Shown here one piece after another: positions 8,783 to 17,623 of a stretch of DNA of 64,000 nucleotides (positions are counted from its first letter, which is position 1; each line of letters begins with the position of its first letter). The DNA comes from Mameliella sp. MMSF_3455 (lineage in GTDB: Bacteria > Pseudomonadota > Alphaproteobacteria > Rhodobacterales > Rhodobacteraceae): NCBI RefSeq assembly GCF_030733205.1, contig NZ_JASHJL010000013.1, positions 1 to 64,000 of the forward strand. The letters run 5' to 3'. The position numbers and the translations under genes are program-made. Below the pieces are notes generated by a model, which saw only the letters and a list, made by a program, of their open reading frames with translations, searched no databases and was not told the origin of the DNA.

Positions 8783-10375
8783 TCAAACCCCTGGGTTGAC
8801 GGGTCTTGGGGAAACCGGCTTGGCTTTCTCCAGCAACGTGGTGATTGCCGCGCGCAGTTCCGGGGCAGGGACGGGTTTTGCCAGCACTTGGTCGATCCCC
8901 GATCCCTGGCCGCCTGTTCCGGGCTTGGCGAGGCCCGTCAGCAGGATTGTCGGTGTTGCAGGGTGCCGCTCCTTGATATGGGCGGCGATCTCGGCACCCG
9001 TGCAGGCGCCGGGCACGTGGTTGTCCAGCAAGGCAAGGTCGAATGTAGTGCCTTTAATGGCCGACAGCGCCTCTTCGGCAGAAGTGGTGGCCGTGACCGA
9101 GAAGCCCCAGCTTTTCAGGTTGCGCAGCAAAACCTTGCGGATCGAAGTCTCATCCTCCAGCAACAGTACGTGCAGCTTGTCGAATTGTGCCTGGTCGCTG
9201 GCAGGAGCCGGGACTTCAGCCGTGCATTTGCCCTTGTGCAGGGGAAAGAACAGTCGGACGCAGGTCCCGACATCCGGCTCTGACTCGATGGCGAGTTCGC
9301 CGCCCAATTGCCGCATGAAACCGGCTGCCATCGACAGGCCCAGGCCAGACCCTTTGGAGCGCGGCTTGGTCGTGAAGAAGGGTTCGGTCACACGGGCCAG
9401 GTGCTGGGCGGCGATGCCCTTGCCGTTGTCGCGGATCGAGAGGCAGGCATATTCTCCCGCCGGGACCATCGGGGTGGCCGCTGCGGTTTCGGTCCTGACC
9501 CGGATCGCCCCGCCTTCGTGGATGGCGTCCAATGCATTGATGAGGATGTTCAGGATCACCGATTGCAGGTTGTCGCGGTCCGCAAAAATGGGAATGGTTC
9601 CCTTGGCGCGGTCGACGACGATGCTGGGCTTCTTGAAAGATGTCCTCTCGAACATGCCGACGGCGCGGGCGGTCTCTTCGCCAAGATCCAGGGCGACCGG
9701 TCGGATCGTCGCCTTCTGGGCAAAATTCAGCAGGCTGCGAGTCAATGTGCCCCCACGCTTGGAAGCGTCGACGATTTCCGCCAGCAACTGGTTTGTCAGC
9801 TCGCCGCGGGCCTCGTGCTGCAGCAATTCGGCGTTGCCCATGACCACGGCCAGGATGTTGTTGACGTCATGTGCCACGCCGGCGGTTAGTTCGCCGAGAG
9901 CGGCCAGACGGTTGGCTTGCGCCCGGCGTTCCTCGGCCAGGCGCGCATCGGTGACGTCCAGGCTGCTGCCGAGCCCGCGCACGATCTCGCCGTTATCCCC
10001 GACTTCGGGCGCGACGATCTCCCGGATGTAGCCCATACTGCGATCGGGACGGAAAAAACGATATTCCATCTCGATCGTCTCCCCCTGCAGGAGACGCTGG
10101 TACGCCTCGCGCAGCAGGTTGCGATCCTCGGGGTGGATCATCTTCATCTCGCCTTTCAGGCCGCTGACAGAGGCGATGAACTCTTGCGGGGTCTGCCCGA
10201 AAATGGCTGCGTGGCGGACCGAGCAGACCTCGACGATCGATTGCCGCACGTTGAAGACGAAATAGCCCAGCTGAGCGATGCGCGCGGCCTGTTCCAGCAT
10301 AAGGGCATGGGACTGTCCGTCGATCCCGATCCGGCTATAGAGCGCATCGTCGCCAGAGGTCGACCATCCTGACAT
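8783..10375 (-). CDS. Hybrid sensor histidine kinase (PAS, HisKA, HATPase, REC)
   Basis: A 530-residue cytoplasmic sensor with no membrane segment. A PAS domain (about 30-145, including the PAC-like EMEYRFFRPDRS) is followed by the phosphoacceptor motif GVAHDVNNIL with His169, the ATPase boxes NILINALDAI, DNGKGI and GSGLGLSMA, and a C-terminal receiver domain with phosphoacceptor Asp451 (LALLDNHVP) and the conserved Lys in LAKPVP. HDVNN places it with the NtrB-like/HWE-free kinases that carry their own receiver. I start at MSGWST (10375); an ATG at 10420 is possible. No response regulator gene is adjacent, so its output partner is elsewhere. Confidence 0.88.
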   Translation of the reverse strand: MSGWSTSGDDALYSRIGIDGQSHALMLEQAARIAQLGYFVFNVRQSIVEVCSVRHAAIFGQTPQEFIASVSGLKGEMKMIHPEDRNLLREAYQRLLQGETIEMEYRFFRPDRSMGYIREIVAPEVGDNGEIVRGLGSSLDVTDARLAEERRAQANRLAALGELTAGVAHDVNNILAVVMGNAELLQHEARGELTNQLLAEIVDASKRGGTLTRSLLNFAQKATIRPVALDLGEETARAVGMFERTSFKKPSIVVDRAKGTIPIFADRDNLQSVILNILINALDAIHEGGAIRVRTETAAATPMVPAGEYACLSIRDNGKGIAAQHLARVTEPFFTTKPRSKGSGLGLSMAAGFMRQLGGELAIESEPDVGTCVRLFFPLHKGKCTAEVPAPASDQAQFDKLHVLLLEDETSIRKVLLRNLKSWGFSVTATTSAEEALSAIKGTTFDLALLDNHVPGACTGAEIAAHIKERHPATPTILLTGLAKPGTGGQGSGIDQVLAKPVPAPELRAAITTLLEKAKPVSPRPVNPGV

Positions 10376-10963
10376 GCGCTGCATCCTCTTGCTCGTCCGG
10401 CGCAAGTATACCGAGGCCAAGAATACCCCTGCAAGCGGGCATAAAGGGGCGCGGGAAGAGGCCGCAGGTGCGCTCTCCCTTCGGTTTCGTCATATTTCCA
10501 AGGAGAGGGTTGAGAAAAGGTTAATTTCCACAAGCCCCCGTAGCTTGCCCCCGACATTTGGCGCCGGTCGATAGATTGGTCGTTTACCTGTCCCTGCTCT
10601 CTGGGGCCGAAATGCCTTCAGGGGTTCCACATAAGCATTCAAGCCGCACCGGGGGATCGGAAAGCTCCATCATCGCAACCACGGGATGACCGTTGAGACC
10701 CTTGTCTTCGAATTGACGGCCTTTCGCGGATCGCGCTAAATGCGTGCTGTACGGGAACCGCCCAGGCCGACAACTTCGACCAAGTCATTGGCGATTGCCG
10801 GGCACGTTGCGCGCGCAGGCGGCCGCTGTCGCAGATTGTCCTTGCATGGGCAGGGATTCTGGCCTAATGGGGCCGCTCATCCACGGACTCCACCGGAATC
10901 AGGGTGACCCTGCATGCTCGCAGGCAGGGGCCTACCGGTGATGTTGCAACAAAGGAGAGGCGC
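10376..10963. other. Intergenic region between the kinase and rpmC
   Basis: A 588-base stretch with no convincing gene. It must hold the minus-strand promoter of the kinase and the plus-strand promoter of rpmC (proposed at 10713-10741). The rpmC leader contains a short perfect inverted repeat CAGGG-TGA-CCCTG at about 10897-10909. Small ORFs on both strands lack ribosome binding sites and recognisable sequence. Confidence 0.6.
10713..10741 (+). promoter_or_regulatory. Candidate promoter for the rpmC-rplR segment
   Basis: TTGACG (10713-10718), exactly 17 bases, then CTAAAT (10736-10741). The same architecture, TTGACA-N17-CTAAAT, occurs at 54226 ahead of the sugar transferase. It would give a leader of about 215 bases before rpmC. 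A new promoter is needed here, since the ribosomal run was interrupted by a minus-strand gene. Confidence 0.55.
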
Positions 10964-11176
10964 ATGAACGCCCAGGAACTCCGTGACAAGTCCCCGGACG
11001 AACTCCGGGACCAGCTTGTCCAGCTGAAAAAGGAGGCTTTCAACCTCCGCTTCCAGGCGGCCACGAGCCAGCTGGAAAACACGGCGCGCATGCGCCAGGT
11101 GCGCCGCGACGTCGCGCGCATCAACACCGTCCTGAACGAAAAAGCCGCTGCTGCGGCCTCGACTGCGGAGGCGTAA
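10964..11176 (+). CDS. rpmC: 50S ribosomal protein L29
   Basis: A 70-residue L29: [18 protein letters not shown], then [33 protein letters not shown], quoted here in parts. It lies by the tunnel exit next to L23. The ATG at 10964 follows AAAGGAGAGG and gives the standard length; the upstream in-frame ATG at 10904 would add an unrelated stretch. An Ala-rich tail ends the protein. It opens the distal spc segment. Confidence 0.96.
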   Translation: MNAQELRDKSPDELRDQLVQLKKEAFNLRFQAATSQLENTARMRQVRRDVARINTVLNEKAAAAASTAEA

Positions 11177-11179
11177 CGA

Positions 11180-11509
11180 ATGCCCAAGCGTATCCTGCAA
11201 GGCACCGTCACCTCGACCGCCAATGCCCAGACCGTGACCGTTCAGGTCGTCCGTCGCTTCAAGCACCCCGTGCTGCAGAAGACGATCAAGAAATCCAAGA
11301 AGTACCGCGCCCATGACGAGGCAGGTGCCTTCAACGTCGGCGACGCGGTCTCGATCCGCGAATGCGCGCCGAAGTCCAAGACCAAGCGTTGGGAAGTGAT
11401 GACCGACGCCATGCTTGAAGAGCACAACAAGGCGCGCGCCGAAGCGGCCGCAGCCGAACGTGCCCGCTTCGAGGCCCAGAAAGCCGCAGAGGCAGAAACC
11501 GCCCAGTAA
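11180..11509 (+). CDS. rpsQ: 30S ribosomal protein S17 with charged tail
   Basis: S17 with [12 protein letters not shown] at the start, the [21 protein letters not shown] core and the [10 protein letters not shown] strand. The S17 body ends near residue 77; the protein runs to 109 because of an Ala/Glu/Arg-rich tail like that of L3. S17 binds 16S rRNA early in assembly. It follows rpmC by 3 bases and is followed by a stem-loop. Confidence 0.97.
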   Translation: MPKRILQGTVTSTANAQTVTVQVVRRFKHPVLQKTIKKSKKYRAHDEAGAFNVGDAVSIRECAPKSKTKRWEVMTDAMLEEHNKARAEAAAAERARFEAQKAAEAETAQ

Positions 11510-11516
11510 GGGCAGA

Positions 11517-11547
11517 GCCGAGCCCCCTTTGCGGGGCTCGGTTGCAT
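11517..11547 (+). terminator. Stem-loop between rpsQ and rplN
   Basis: CCGAGCCCC (11518-11526) pairs with GGGGCTCGG (11533-11541); only a weak T tail follows. It may be a partial terminator or an mRNA processing site, since rplN follows within 66 bases without an obvious promoter. Confidence 0.5.
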
Positions 11548-11606
11548 ACGAAACCCCCGGGTCAATGTCTCCTTGACGAGCGGCCCGGGACGTCGGGAGA
11601 AAACTT

Positions 11607-11975
11607 ATGATCCAGATGCAGACCAATCTGGATGTCGCTGACAATTCCGGAGCCCGGAAAGTTCAGTGCATCAAGGTTCTGGGCGGTTCCCACCGCCGCT
11701 ATGCCTCGGTCGGCGACATCATCGTGGTGTCGGTGAAAGAGGCCATTCCGCGTGGTCGCGTGAAAAAGGGTGACGTCCGCAAGGCCGTCGTCGTGCGCAC
11801 CGCCAAGGAAGTTCGCCGCGAAGACGGCACCTCGATCCGCTTTGACCGCAACGCCGCCGTGATCCTGAACAACGCAGGTGAGCCGGTCGGCACGCGTATC
11901 TTCGGTCCGGTCGTGCGTGAACTGCGCGCCAAGAACTTCATGAAGATCATCTCGCTCGCCCCGGAGGTGCTGTAA
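11607..11975 (+). CDS. rplN: 50S ribosomal protein L14
   Basis: A 122-residue L14, the exact usual length: [17 protein letters not shown] at the start, KCIKVLGG-like core ([18 protein letters not shown]) and ending [18 protein letters not shown]. It forms an intersubunit bridge. The GGGAGAAAAC before the ATG supports the start, and rplX begins 1 base after its stop. Confidence 0.98.
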   Translation: MIQMQTNLDVADNSGARKVQCIKVLGGSHRRYASVGDIIVVSVKEAIPRGRVKKGDVRKAVVVRTAKEVRREDGTSIRFDRNAAVILNNAGEPVGTRIFGPVVRELRAKNFMKIISLAPEVL

Positions 11976-11976
11976 G

Positions 11977-12288
11977 ATGGCCGCGAAACTGAAAAAAGGT
12001 GACACCGTCATCGTCTTGACCGGCAAGGACAAGGGCAAGACCGGTGAGATCGTCAGCGTTGACCCCAAGGCCGGCAAGGCCGTCGTCGACGGGCTGAACA
12101 TCGCCATCCGCCACACTCGCCAGACCCAGACCAGCCAGGGCGGCCGCATGCCCAAGGCGCTGCCGATGGACCTGTCGAACCTGGCCTACGTCGACGCCAA
12201 CGGCAAACCGACCCGCGTCGGTTTCCGCATGGAAGGCGACAAGAAGGTCCGCTACGCCAAGACCACGGGGGACGTGATCGATGCTTGA
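11977..12288 (+). CDS. rplX: 50S ribosomal protein L24
   Basis: A 103-residue L24 with the KOW motif [19 protein letters not shown] at residues 6-24 and [18 protein letters not shown] after it. It is an initiator of 50S assembly. Its end overlaps the rplE start by 8 bases if rplE begins at 12281. Confidence 0.97.
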   Translation: MAAKLKKGDTVIVLTGKDKGKTGEIVSVDPKAGKAVVDGLNIAIRHTRQTQTSQGGRMPKALPMDLSNLAYVDANGKPTRVGFRMEGDKKVRYAKTTGDVIDA

Positions 12289-12862
12289 TATGGAAAGCTA
12301 CACCCCGCGCCTGAAGGCCCAGTATCGCGACACCATCAAGGCCGCGATGAAAGAGCAGTTCGGCTACAAGAACGACATGCAGATCCCGAGCCTGCAGAAG
12401 ATCGTGCTGAACATCGGCTGCGGCGCAGAAGCCGTTCGCGACAGCAAGAAGGCCAAGTCGGCCATCGAGGAACTGTCGCTGATCGCCGGTCAGCAGGCCG
12501 TCGGTACGAAGGCCAAGAAATCGCACGCGCCGTTCCGTCTGCGCGAGGGCATGATCGTCGGCGCCAAGGTCACCCTGCGTGACGTGCGCATGTACGAATT
12601 CCTCGACCGGCTGGTGACCGTCGCAATGCCGCGCATCCGCGACTTCCGCGGCGTGAAGGCAGCGTTCGACGGCCGTGGCAACTTTGCGATGGGTCTGAAG
12701 GAACACATCGTGTTCCCCGAGATCAACTTCGACAAGGTCGACGAGGTCTGGGGCATGGACATCATCATGACGACCAATGCCAAGGACTTCGGCGAGCATT
12801 CGGCCGACGAACAGGCCAAGGCGCTGTTCACCCACTTCAACATGCCGTTCACCAAGGCGTAA
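12281..12862 (+). CDS. rplE: 50S ribosomal protein L5
   Basis: A 193-residue L5, slightly longer than E. coli (179). Core motifs are [34 protein letters not shown] and the C-terminal KGFGEHS-like [18 protein letters not shown]5 binds 5S rRNA. The start at 12281 ([15 protein letters not shown]) overlaps rplX; the ATG at 12290 is an alternative three codons on. rpsN follows 13 bases after the stop. Confidence 0.96.
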   Translation: MLDMESYTPRLKAQYRDTIKAAMKEQFGYKNDMQIPSLQKIVLNIGCGAEAVRDSKKAKSAIEELSLIAGQQAVGTKAKKSHAPFRLREGMIVGAKVTLRDVRMYEFLDRLVTVAMPRIRDFRGVKAAFDGRGNFAMGLKEHIVFPEINFDKVDEVWGMDIIMTTNAKDFGEHSADEQAKALFTHFNMPFTKA

Positions 12863-12875
12863 TAGGAGCGATATC

Positions 12876-13181
12876 ATGGCTAAAAAAGCAATGATCGAGC
12901 GCGAGAAGAAGCGCGAGCGCCTGGTGGCCCGGTATGCCGCCAAGCGCGCTGAACTGAAAGAAATCGCAAACGACGAATCGAAGCCGATGGAAGAGCGCTT
13001 CAAGGCCCGCCTCAAGCTGGCCAAGCTGCCGCGCAATTCCTCGCCCACCCGGCTGCACAACCGCTGCCAGCTGACGGGCCGTCCGCACGCCTACTACCGC
13101 AAGCTCAAGATCAGCCGTATCGCCCTGCGCGACCTCGGTTCGAACGGCAAGCTGCCCGGCGTCGTGAAGTCGAGCTGGTAA
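12876..13181 (+). CDS. rpsN: 30S ribosomal protein S14 (long, zinc-free form)
   Basis: A 101-residue S14 of the long type without the Cys4 zinc ribbon: [16 protein letters not shown] at the start and [20 protein letters not shown] near the end. The ATG at 12876 is preceded by TAGGAGCG; the longer frame starting at 12777 lies in rplE. It follows rplE by 13 bases and leads into rpsH. Confidence 0.97.
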   Translation: MAKKAMIEREKKRERLVARYAAKRAELKEIANDESKPMEERFKARLKLAKLPRNSSPTRLHNRCQLTGRPHAYYRKLKISRIALRDLGSNGKLPGVVKSSW

Positions 13182-13193
13182 GGAGGGGATGAG

Positions 13194-13586
13194 ATGAACG
13201 ATCCTATCGGCGATATGCTCACCCGTATCCGCAACGCGCAAATGCGCGGCAAGTCCACCGTGTCCACGCCGGCCTCCAAGCTGCGCGCCTGGGTTCTGGA
13301 CGTGCTGGCGGACGAAGGCTACATCCGCGGCTATGAAAGCGGGACCGACGTCAACGGCCACCCGACGCTGGAAATCAGCCTGAAATACTTCGATGGCACT
13401 CCTGTCATTCGTGAGGTCAAGCGGGTCTCGAAACCCGGCCGTCGCGTCTACATGAGCGTCAAGGACATCCCGCAGGTCCGTCAGGGCCTGGGTGTGTCGA
13501 TTGTCTCCACCCCCAAGGGTGTGATGTCGGACGCAAACGCACGCGCGGCCAATGTCGGCGGCGAAGTGCTCTGCACCGTATTCTAA
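13194..13586 (+). CDS. rpsH: 30S ribosomal protein S8
   Basis: A 130-residue S8: [20 protein letters not shown] at the start, then the C-terminal [20 protein letters not shown] that binds the 16S helix 21. In enterobacteria S8 represses the spc operon by binding its mRNA. AAGGAGGGGATGAG before the ATG is a very strong ribosome binding site. rplF follows after 14 bases. Confidence 0.98.
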   Translation: MNDPIGDMLTRIRNAQMRGKSTVSTPASKLRAWVLDVLADEGYIRGYESGTDVNGHPTLEISLKYFDGTPVIREVKRVSKPGRRVYMSVKDIPQVRQGLGVSIVSTPKGVMSDANARAANVGGEVLCTVF

Positions 13587-13600
13587 GGAGGCCTGAACAC

Positions 13601-14134
13601 ATGTCTCGTATTGGTAAGAAGCCGGTCGAACTGCCCTCGGGCGTCTCGGCCAGCGTCTCCGGCCAGACCATCGAAGTGAAGGGCCCGAAAGGCACCCAGA
13701 GCTTTACGGCCACGGATGACGTGACCCTCAAGGTCGAGGATAACGCAATTTCGGTGGAACCGCGCGGCAAGTCCAAGCGCGCCCGCCAGCAGTGGGGCAT
13801 GTCCCGCACTGTTGTTGCGAACCTCGTCCACGGCGTCCAGAACACCTTCAAGAAGGAACTGGAAATCCAGGGCGTCGGCTACCGCGCTCAGCTGGCAGGC
13901 AAGGTCCTTAAGCTGAACCTCGGCCTGTCGCACGACGTGGATTTCGAGGTTCCCGACGGCATCACCATCACCTGCCCCAAGCCCACCGAGATCGTTATCG
14001 AGGGGCATGACATTCAGCAGGTGGGCCAGGTTGCGGCCAATATCCGCGACTGGCGCCGGCCGGAGCCGTACAAGGGGAAGGGTATCCGCTACAAGGGCGA
14101 GTACATCTTCCAGAAGGAAGGCAAGAAGAAGTAA
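13601..14134 (+). CDS. rplF: 50S ribosomal protein L6
   Basis: A 177-residue L6, standard length: [15 protein letters not shown] at the start and the conserved C-terminal [20 protein letters not shown]. It lies near the sarcin-ricin loop and factor binding site. AAGGAGG upstream of the ATG supports the start. rplR begins 12 bases after the stop. Confidence 0.98.
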   Translation: MSRIGKKPVELPSGVSASVSGQTIEVKGPKGTQSFTATDDVTLKVEDNAISVEPRGKSKRARQQWGMSRTVVANLVHGVQNTFKKELEIQGVGYRAQLAGKVLKLNLGLSHDVDFEVPDGITITCPKPTEIVIEGHDIQQVGQVAANIRDWRRPEPYKGKGIRYKGEYIFQKEGKKK

Positions 14135-14146
14135 GGACGCAAGGCA

Positions 14147-14506
14147 ATGGCAAACAGCAAACGTGTACTGTTCCAGAAGCGCCGCTTGCGCGTCCGGAAC
14201 AAGCTTCGGAAGGTCAACGCGGGTCGCGTTCGCCTTTCGGTCCACCGTTCGAACAAGAACATCTCGGTCCAGCTCATCGACGATGTGGCAGGCAAGACCC
14301 TGGCAGCAGCTTCCTCGCTGGAGCCGTCGCTGGGTGTTGTCGGCAAGAACAACGTCGAAGCAGCAGCCAAGGTGGGCGCGGCAATCGCCGAGCGCGCCAA
14401 GGCGGCCGGTGTCGAAGAAGCATACTTCGACCGTGGTGGCTTTCTCTTCCACGGTAAGGTGAAGGCCTTGGCCGAGGCCGCGCGTGAAGGCGGTCTGAAG
14501 ATCTGA
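14147..14506 (+). CDS. rplR: 50S ribosomal protein L18
   Basis: A 119-residue L18 with [20 protein letters not shown]-like basic start ([10 protein letters not shown]), [16 protein letters not shown] in the core and [20 protein letters not shown] at the end. It binds 5S rRNA with L5. In most bacteria rpsE follows closely; here 157 bases with a full terminator hairpin come first. Confidence 0.98.
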   Translation: MANSKRVLFQKRRLRVRNKLRKVNAGRVRLSVHRSNKNISVQLIDDVAGKTLAAASSLEPSLGVVGKNNVEAAAKVGAAIAERAKAAGVEEAYFDRGGFLFHGKVKALAEAAREGGLKI

Positions 14507-14539
14507 GGATTCGGTGCGCAGTCCTTGCGCACCGTTCGC

Positions 14540-14569
14540 AAGCTGCGCCCGCCGGGCGCAGCTTCTTTT
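14540..14569 (+). terminator. Terminator between rplR and rpsE
   Basis: A perfect 11-bp stem AAGCTGCGCCC (14540-14550) with GGGCGCAGCTT (14554-14564), 3-base loop, followed by CTTTTG. It splits the spc operon before rpsE. No clear promoter is visible between it and rpsE, so it may only attenuate. Confidence 0.75.
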
Positions 14570-14663
14570 GCAGGCGGAAACGCCTCGATGATCGAGGGGC
14601 CATCCGGCCCACTGCGATTGAACAAACCGGTGCTCTTGGGCACCACGAGAAAAGGAATGCCTT

Positions 14664-15245
14664 ATGGCAGAACGTGAGAACAAGCGTGGCGGCGGCCGCG
14701 GTCGTCGTGACCGCGAGGAGCAGGCGCCCGAATTCGCCGATCGCCTTGTGGCGATCAACCGTGTGTCCAAGACCGTCAAGGGTGGTAAGCGCTTCGGCTT
14801 TGCCGCACTCGTCGTCGTGGGCGACCAGAAAGGCCGCGTCGGCTTTGGCAAGGGCAAGGCCAAGGAGGTCCCCGAGGCCATCCGCAAGGCTACCGAGCAA
14901 GCCAAGCGCAAGATGATCCGCGTGCCGCTTAAAGAGGGTCGGACCCTGCACCACGACGCCAAGGGCCATCACGGCGCCGGCAAGATCACCATGCGGACCG
15001 CCCCTCAGGGTACAGGTATCATCGCCGGTGGTCCGATGCGTGCAGTCTTTGAAATGCTGGGCGTTCAGGACGTCGTCGCCAAGTCGACCGGCTCTCAGAA
15101 CCCCTACGCGATGATCCACGCCACGCTGGACGCCCTGCGCAACCAGCAGTCGCCGCGCAACGTCGCGCAGCGTCGTGGCAAGAAGGTCGCCGACATCCTG
15201 CCCAAGCGTGATGACGCGCCCGCAGCCGAGACCGAGGAGGCCTGA
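14664..15245 (+). CDS. rpsE: 30S ribosomal protein S5
   Basis: A 193-residue S5: the N-terminal [20 protein letters not shown], the [17 protein letters not shown] segment and [21 protein letters not shown]5 affects decoding accuracy and 30S maturation. Extra charged residues at both ends ([15 protein letters not shown], and a [11 protein letters not shown] tail) explain the length over E. coli (167). GAAAAGGA precedes the ATG; rpmD follows after 2 bases. Confidence 0.98.
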   Translation: MAERENKRGGGRGRRDREEQAPEFADRLVAINRVSKTVKGGKRFGFAALVVVGDQKGRVGFGKGKAKEVPEAIRKATEQAKRKMIRVPLKEGRTLHHDAKGHHGAGKITMRTAPQGTGIIAGGPMRAVFEMLGVQDVVAKSTGSQNPYAMIHATLDALRNQQSPRNVAQRRGKKVADILPKRDDAPAAETEEA

Positions 15246-15247
15246 TC

Positions 15248-15436
15248 ATGGCAAAGACCATTGTCGTCAAACAGGTCGGTTCGCCGATCCGCCGCCCCGC
15301 CATCCAGCGTCAGACCCTGGTCGGCCTGGGCCTGAACAAGATGCACCGCGTACGCGAACTGGAAGACACGCCTGCGGTTCGCGGCATGATCCGCAAGATC
15401 CCGCACCTGGTGGAAATCGTCGAAGAGCGCGACTGA
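15248..15436 (+). CDS. rpmD: 50S ribosomal protein L30
   Basis: A 62-residue L30: [39 protein letters not shown] and [12 protein letters not shown] cover nearly the whole standard fold. It is normally followed by rplO; here a terminator and about 5.7 kb of unrelated genes intervene. Confidence 0.97.
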   Translation: MAKTIVVKQVGSPIRRPAIQRQTLVGLGLNKMHRVRELEDTPAVRGMIRKIPHLVEIVEERD

Positions 15437-15460
15437 GCCTCTTTTCCGATGTGAACAGAA

Positions 15461-15491
15461 GCGCCCTCCGGTCCTTCCGGGGGGCGTTTTC
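15461..15491 (+). terminator. Terminator after rpmD
   Basis: CGCCCTCCGG (15462-15471) pairs with CCGGGGGGCG (15477-15486), one G-U pair, followed by TTTT. It ends the rpsE-rpmD segment. Confidence 0.8.
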
Positions 15492-15582
15492 GCCTTGTGG
15501 GGGTCATCTCGCAAAGTTCAATTGGTCGCAGCCGGGGCGCGCGCTACCCTTTCGCGGGAACAGACCAAAGGGAGCGCAATCC

Positions 15583-16776
15583 ATGACCCTCACCCGTCGA
15601 AATTTTATTCATACCGCTACCGCCGCTGGCAGTATCACGGTTCTGCCCTTCGCAGGTCGTGCCGGCGGCCACCTGCCCAACGAGTTCAAGACATCCGAAG
15701 GGACCGTCGTCGTCCATCCCGTGCACCATGCCTCCATCGTGTTGGAGACACCGGTGGGCACGATCTATGTCGACCCGGTTGGCGAAGTCTCGGAGTACGA
15801 GAACTTCCCCGAGCCTGACCTGATCCTGATCACGCACGAGCACGGTGATCATTACAATGCAGACGTGTTGACCGCGATAAAGGGCGAGAACACGCAAATG
15901 CTGACCAATCCGGCGGTTTTCGACATGCTCTCGGAAGAGTTGAAGGTGAACACCACCTTGCTTGCCAATGGCGCCAGCGCCAGCCTGACCGGCCTGCAGG
16001 TCGACGCAATCCCGGCCTACAACATGACCGAAGGCCGGGAGAATTTTCACCCCAAAGGTCGCGACAATGGCTATGTCCTGACGATGGGCGATTTCCGCAT
16101 CTACGTCTCGGGCGACACCGAGGACATCCCGGACATGCGGGCGCTGGAAAGCATCGACCTGGCCTTTGTCTGCATGAACCTGCCGTTCACCATGACGGCA
16201 GAGGCAGCCGCGGACGCAGTGCGGGAGTTTGCCCCGACCTATGTCTATCCTTACCACTATCGCGGCCGGGACGGCGGTACGCAGGATCCGGCGATGTTCG
16301 CCGAGATGGTCGGCGACGCGGCCACGGTGAAGATGGGTGACTGGTACGCTGGGCTGACGGCGGCCCTTGCCGAAGTGAATAGCCTCCCGCAAAGTCCTTG
16401 CGGGAGGCTTTTTCATGGCATTGGATGTTACGACTTTCGATCTCAACGCGATCGGTCCGGACTTCATCGAAAATCCGCACCCCGTCCTGCATCGGCTTCG
16501 GCAGCAAAGCCCGGTTCACCGCAACGTGGATGGTTCTGTCATCCTGACCCGTTTCGACGATTGCATGAGCGTCTACCGAAGCCGCGATATGCTGTCCGAC
16601 AAGACAAAGGCCTTTGGCGAGAAATTTGGCCAATGCCCGCTGCAAAAGCACCACACGACCAGCCTGATCTTCAACGATCCGCCTTATCACACGGTGGTGC
16701 GCAAGCTGATCTCTGGCGCGTTCACGCCGCGCAAGCTGGCCGAGTTCGAGCCGCTGATCGACGGGATCGTGGATAG
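15583..16776 (+). CDS. Exported MBL-fold metal-dependent hydrolase, reading frame without its expected stop
   Basis: The first ~255 residues are an MBL-fold hydrolase of the UlaG-like type. There is a Tat-like signal (MTLTRRNFIHTATAAGS), HHASIVLE, the metal motif THEHGDHYN, YVSGDTEDIP and a final YPYHYRG. The substrate is unknown. The family normally ends near GDWY (about residue 255, base 16347). Here the frame has no stop and continues through the terminator hairpin at 16381 and 362 bases into the P450 gene, giving 397 residues with a meaningless tail. Stops sit just before the hairpin in both other frames (TGA 16376, TAG 16380). So this is a natural frameshift, an assembly error or real read-through. 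Confidence 0.75.
   Translation: MTLTRRNFIHTATAAGSITVLPFAGRAGGHLPNEFKTSEGTVVVHPVHHASIVLETPVGTIYVDPVGEVSEYENFPEPDLILITHEHGDHYNADVLTAIKGENTQMLTNPAVFDMLSEELKVNTTLLANGASASLTGLQVDAIPAYNMTEGRENFHPKGRDNGYVLTMGDFRIYVSGDTEDIPDMRALESIDLAFVCMNLPFTMTAEAAADAVREFAPTYVYPYHYRGRDGGTQDPAMFAEMVGDAATVKMGDWYAGLTAALAEVNSLPQSPCGRLFHGIGCYDFRSQRDRSGLHRKSAPRPASASAAKPGSPQRGWFCHPDPFRRLHERLPKPRYAVRQDKGLWREIWPMPAAKAPHDQPDLQRSALSHGGAQADLWRVHAAQAGRVRAADRRDRG
16381..16414 (+). terminator. Perfect 12-bp hairpin between the MBL gene and P450 that also carries the P450 Shine-Dalgarno
   Basis: AGCCTCCCGCAA (16381-16392) pairs perfectly with TTGCGGGAGGCT (16398-16409), followed by five T. It looks like an intrinsic terminator, yet the P450 ATG comes one base after the T tract, and the GGGAGG of the 3' arm (16402-16407) is the only possible ribosome binding site for it. 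Confidence 0.8.
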
Positions 16777-17623
16777 CCTGCTGGACCGGGTCGAGGACCT
16801 GGGAGAACTGGACCTGATCGAGGATTTCGCCAAGGTCCTGCCGACCGAGATCATCAGCTTCATGCTGGGCATCCCCGAGGAATACCGCGCGCGGCTGCGC
16901 GGTTACTCCCTGGCGATTCTCGGTGCCCTGGACCCGGTGGTGCCGGCGGAGCGGCTGGCCGAAGGCAACCGCGCGGTCAAGGAGTTCGGCGAGATCCTTG
17001 GCGACCTTATCGACCATCGCCGCCGCAACCGAGAGGGGGCCCATGAAGGCGAGGTGCTGGAGTCTTTGATCTTTGGCGAACATGAAGGGAGGCGGCTGAC
17101 GCAGGAAGAGCTGATCCAGAACTGTATCTTCCTGCTGAACGCGGGACATGAGACGACGACCAGTTTTGTTGGGAACTCCATCGGTTTGCTCATGGACAAC
17201 CCCGACCAGCACCGGATGCTGCTGGACGACCCGGACCTGATCGGCCCTGCGGTCGAGGAGTTCCTGCGTGTCGAAAGCCCGCTTCAGATTGGCAACCGGC
17301 TGGCGGGGGAGGATATCGAGTTGTCGACCGGCGTGTTGCCCAAGGGAACCTATATCCATACCTCCATCGCCGGGGCGAACCGCGATCCGGCGGTCTTTGA
17401 AGATCCGGACCGGGTGGACATCACGCGGCGACCGAACCGGCATATCGCCTTCATCACGGGGATACATGTCTGCCTTGGCGCCTCTTTGGCGCGGATCGAG
17501 GGCAAGATCGCTCTTGGGAAATTCGTGCGGCGCTTTCCCAAGCTGGCGGCGAATGGTCCGCGCACGCGGGTTCCGCTGGCCCGGTTCCGGGGGTATGCAA
17601 CTCTGCCGGTTCGGGTGCGATGA
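16415..17623 (+). CDS. Cytochrome P450 (first of a pair)
   Basis: A 402-residue soluble bacterial P450. The I-helix oxygen-activation motif is LLNAGHETTT, the ExxR motif is EEFLR in VEEFLRVESP, and the haem-binding loop is FITGIHVCLGASLAR with the cysteine ligand; the usual second Gly of FGxGxHxC is Ile. It would hydroxylate a hydrophobic substrate with electrons from a ferredoxin partner, not present nearby. The stop overlaps the next P450 by 4 bases. Its ribosome binding site lies in a hairpin arm (see 16381). Confidence 0.93.
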   Translation: MALDVTTFDLNAIGPDFIENPHPVLHRLRQQSPVHRNVDGSVILTRFDDCMSVYRSRDMLSDKTKAFGEKFGQCPLQKHHTTSLIFNDPPYHTVVRKLISGAFTPRKLAEFEPLIDGIVDSLLDRVEDLGELDLIEDFAKVLPTEIISFMLGIPEEYRARLRGYSLAILGALDPVVPAERLAEGNRAVKEFGEILGDLIDHRRRNREGAHEGEVLESLIFGEHEGRRLTQEELIQNCIFLLNAGHETTTSFVGNSIGLLMDNPDQHRMLLDDPDLIGPAVEEFLRVESPLQIGNRLAGEDIELSTGVLPKGTYIHTSIAGANRDPAVFEDPDRVDITRRPNRHIAFITGIHVCLGASLARIEGKIALGKFVRRFPKLAANGPRTRVPLARFRGYATLPVRVR

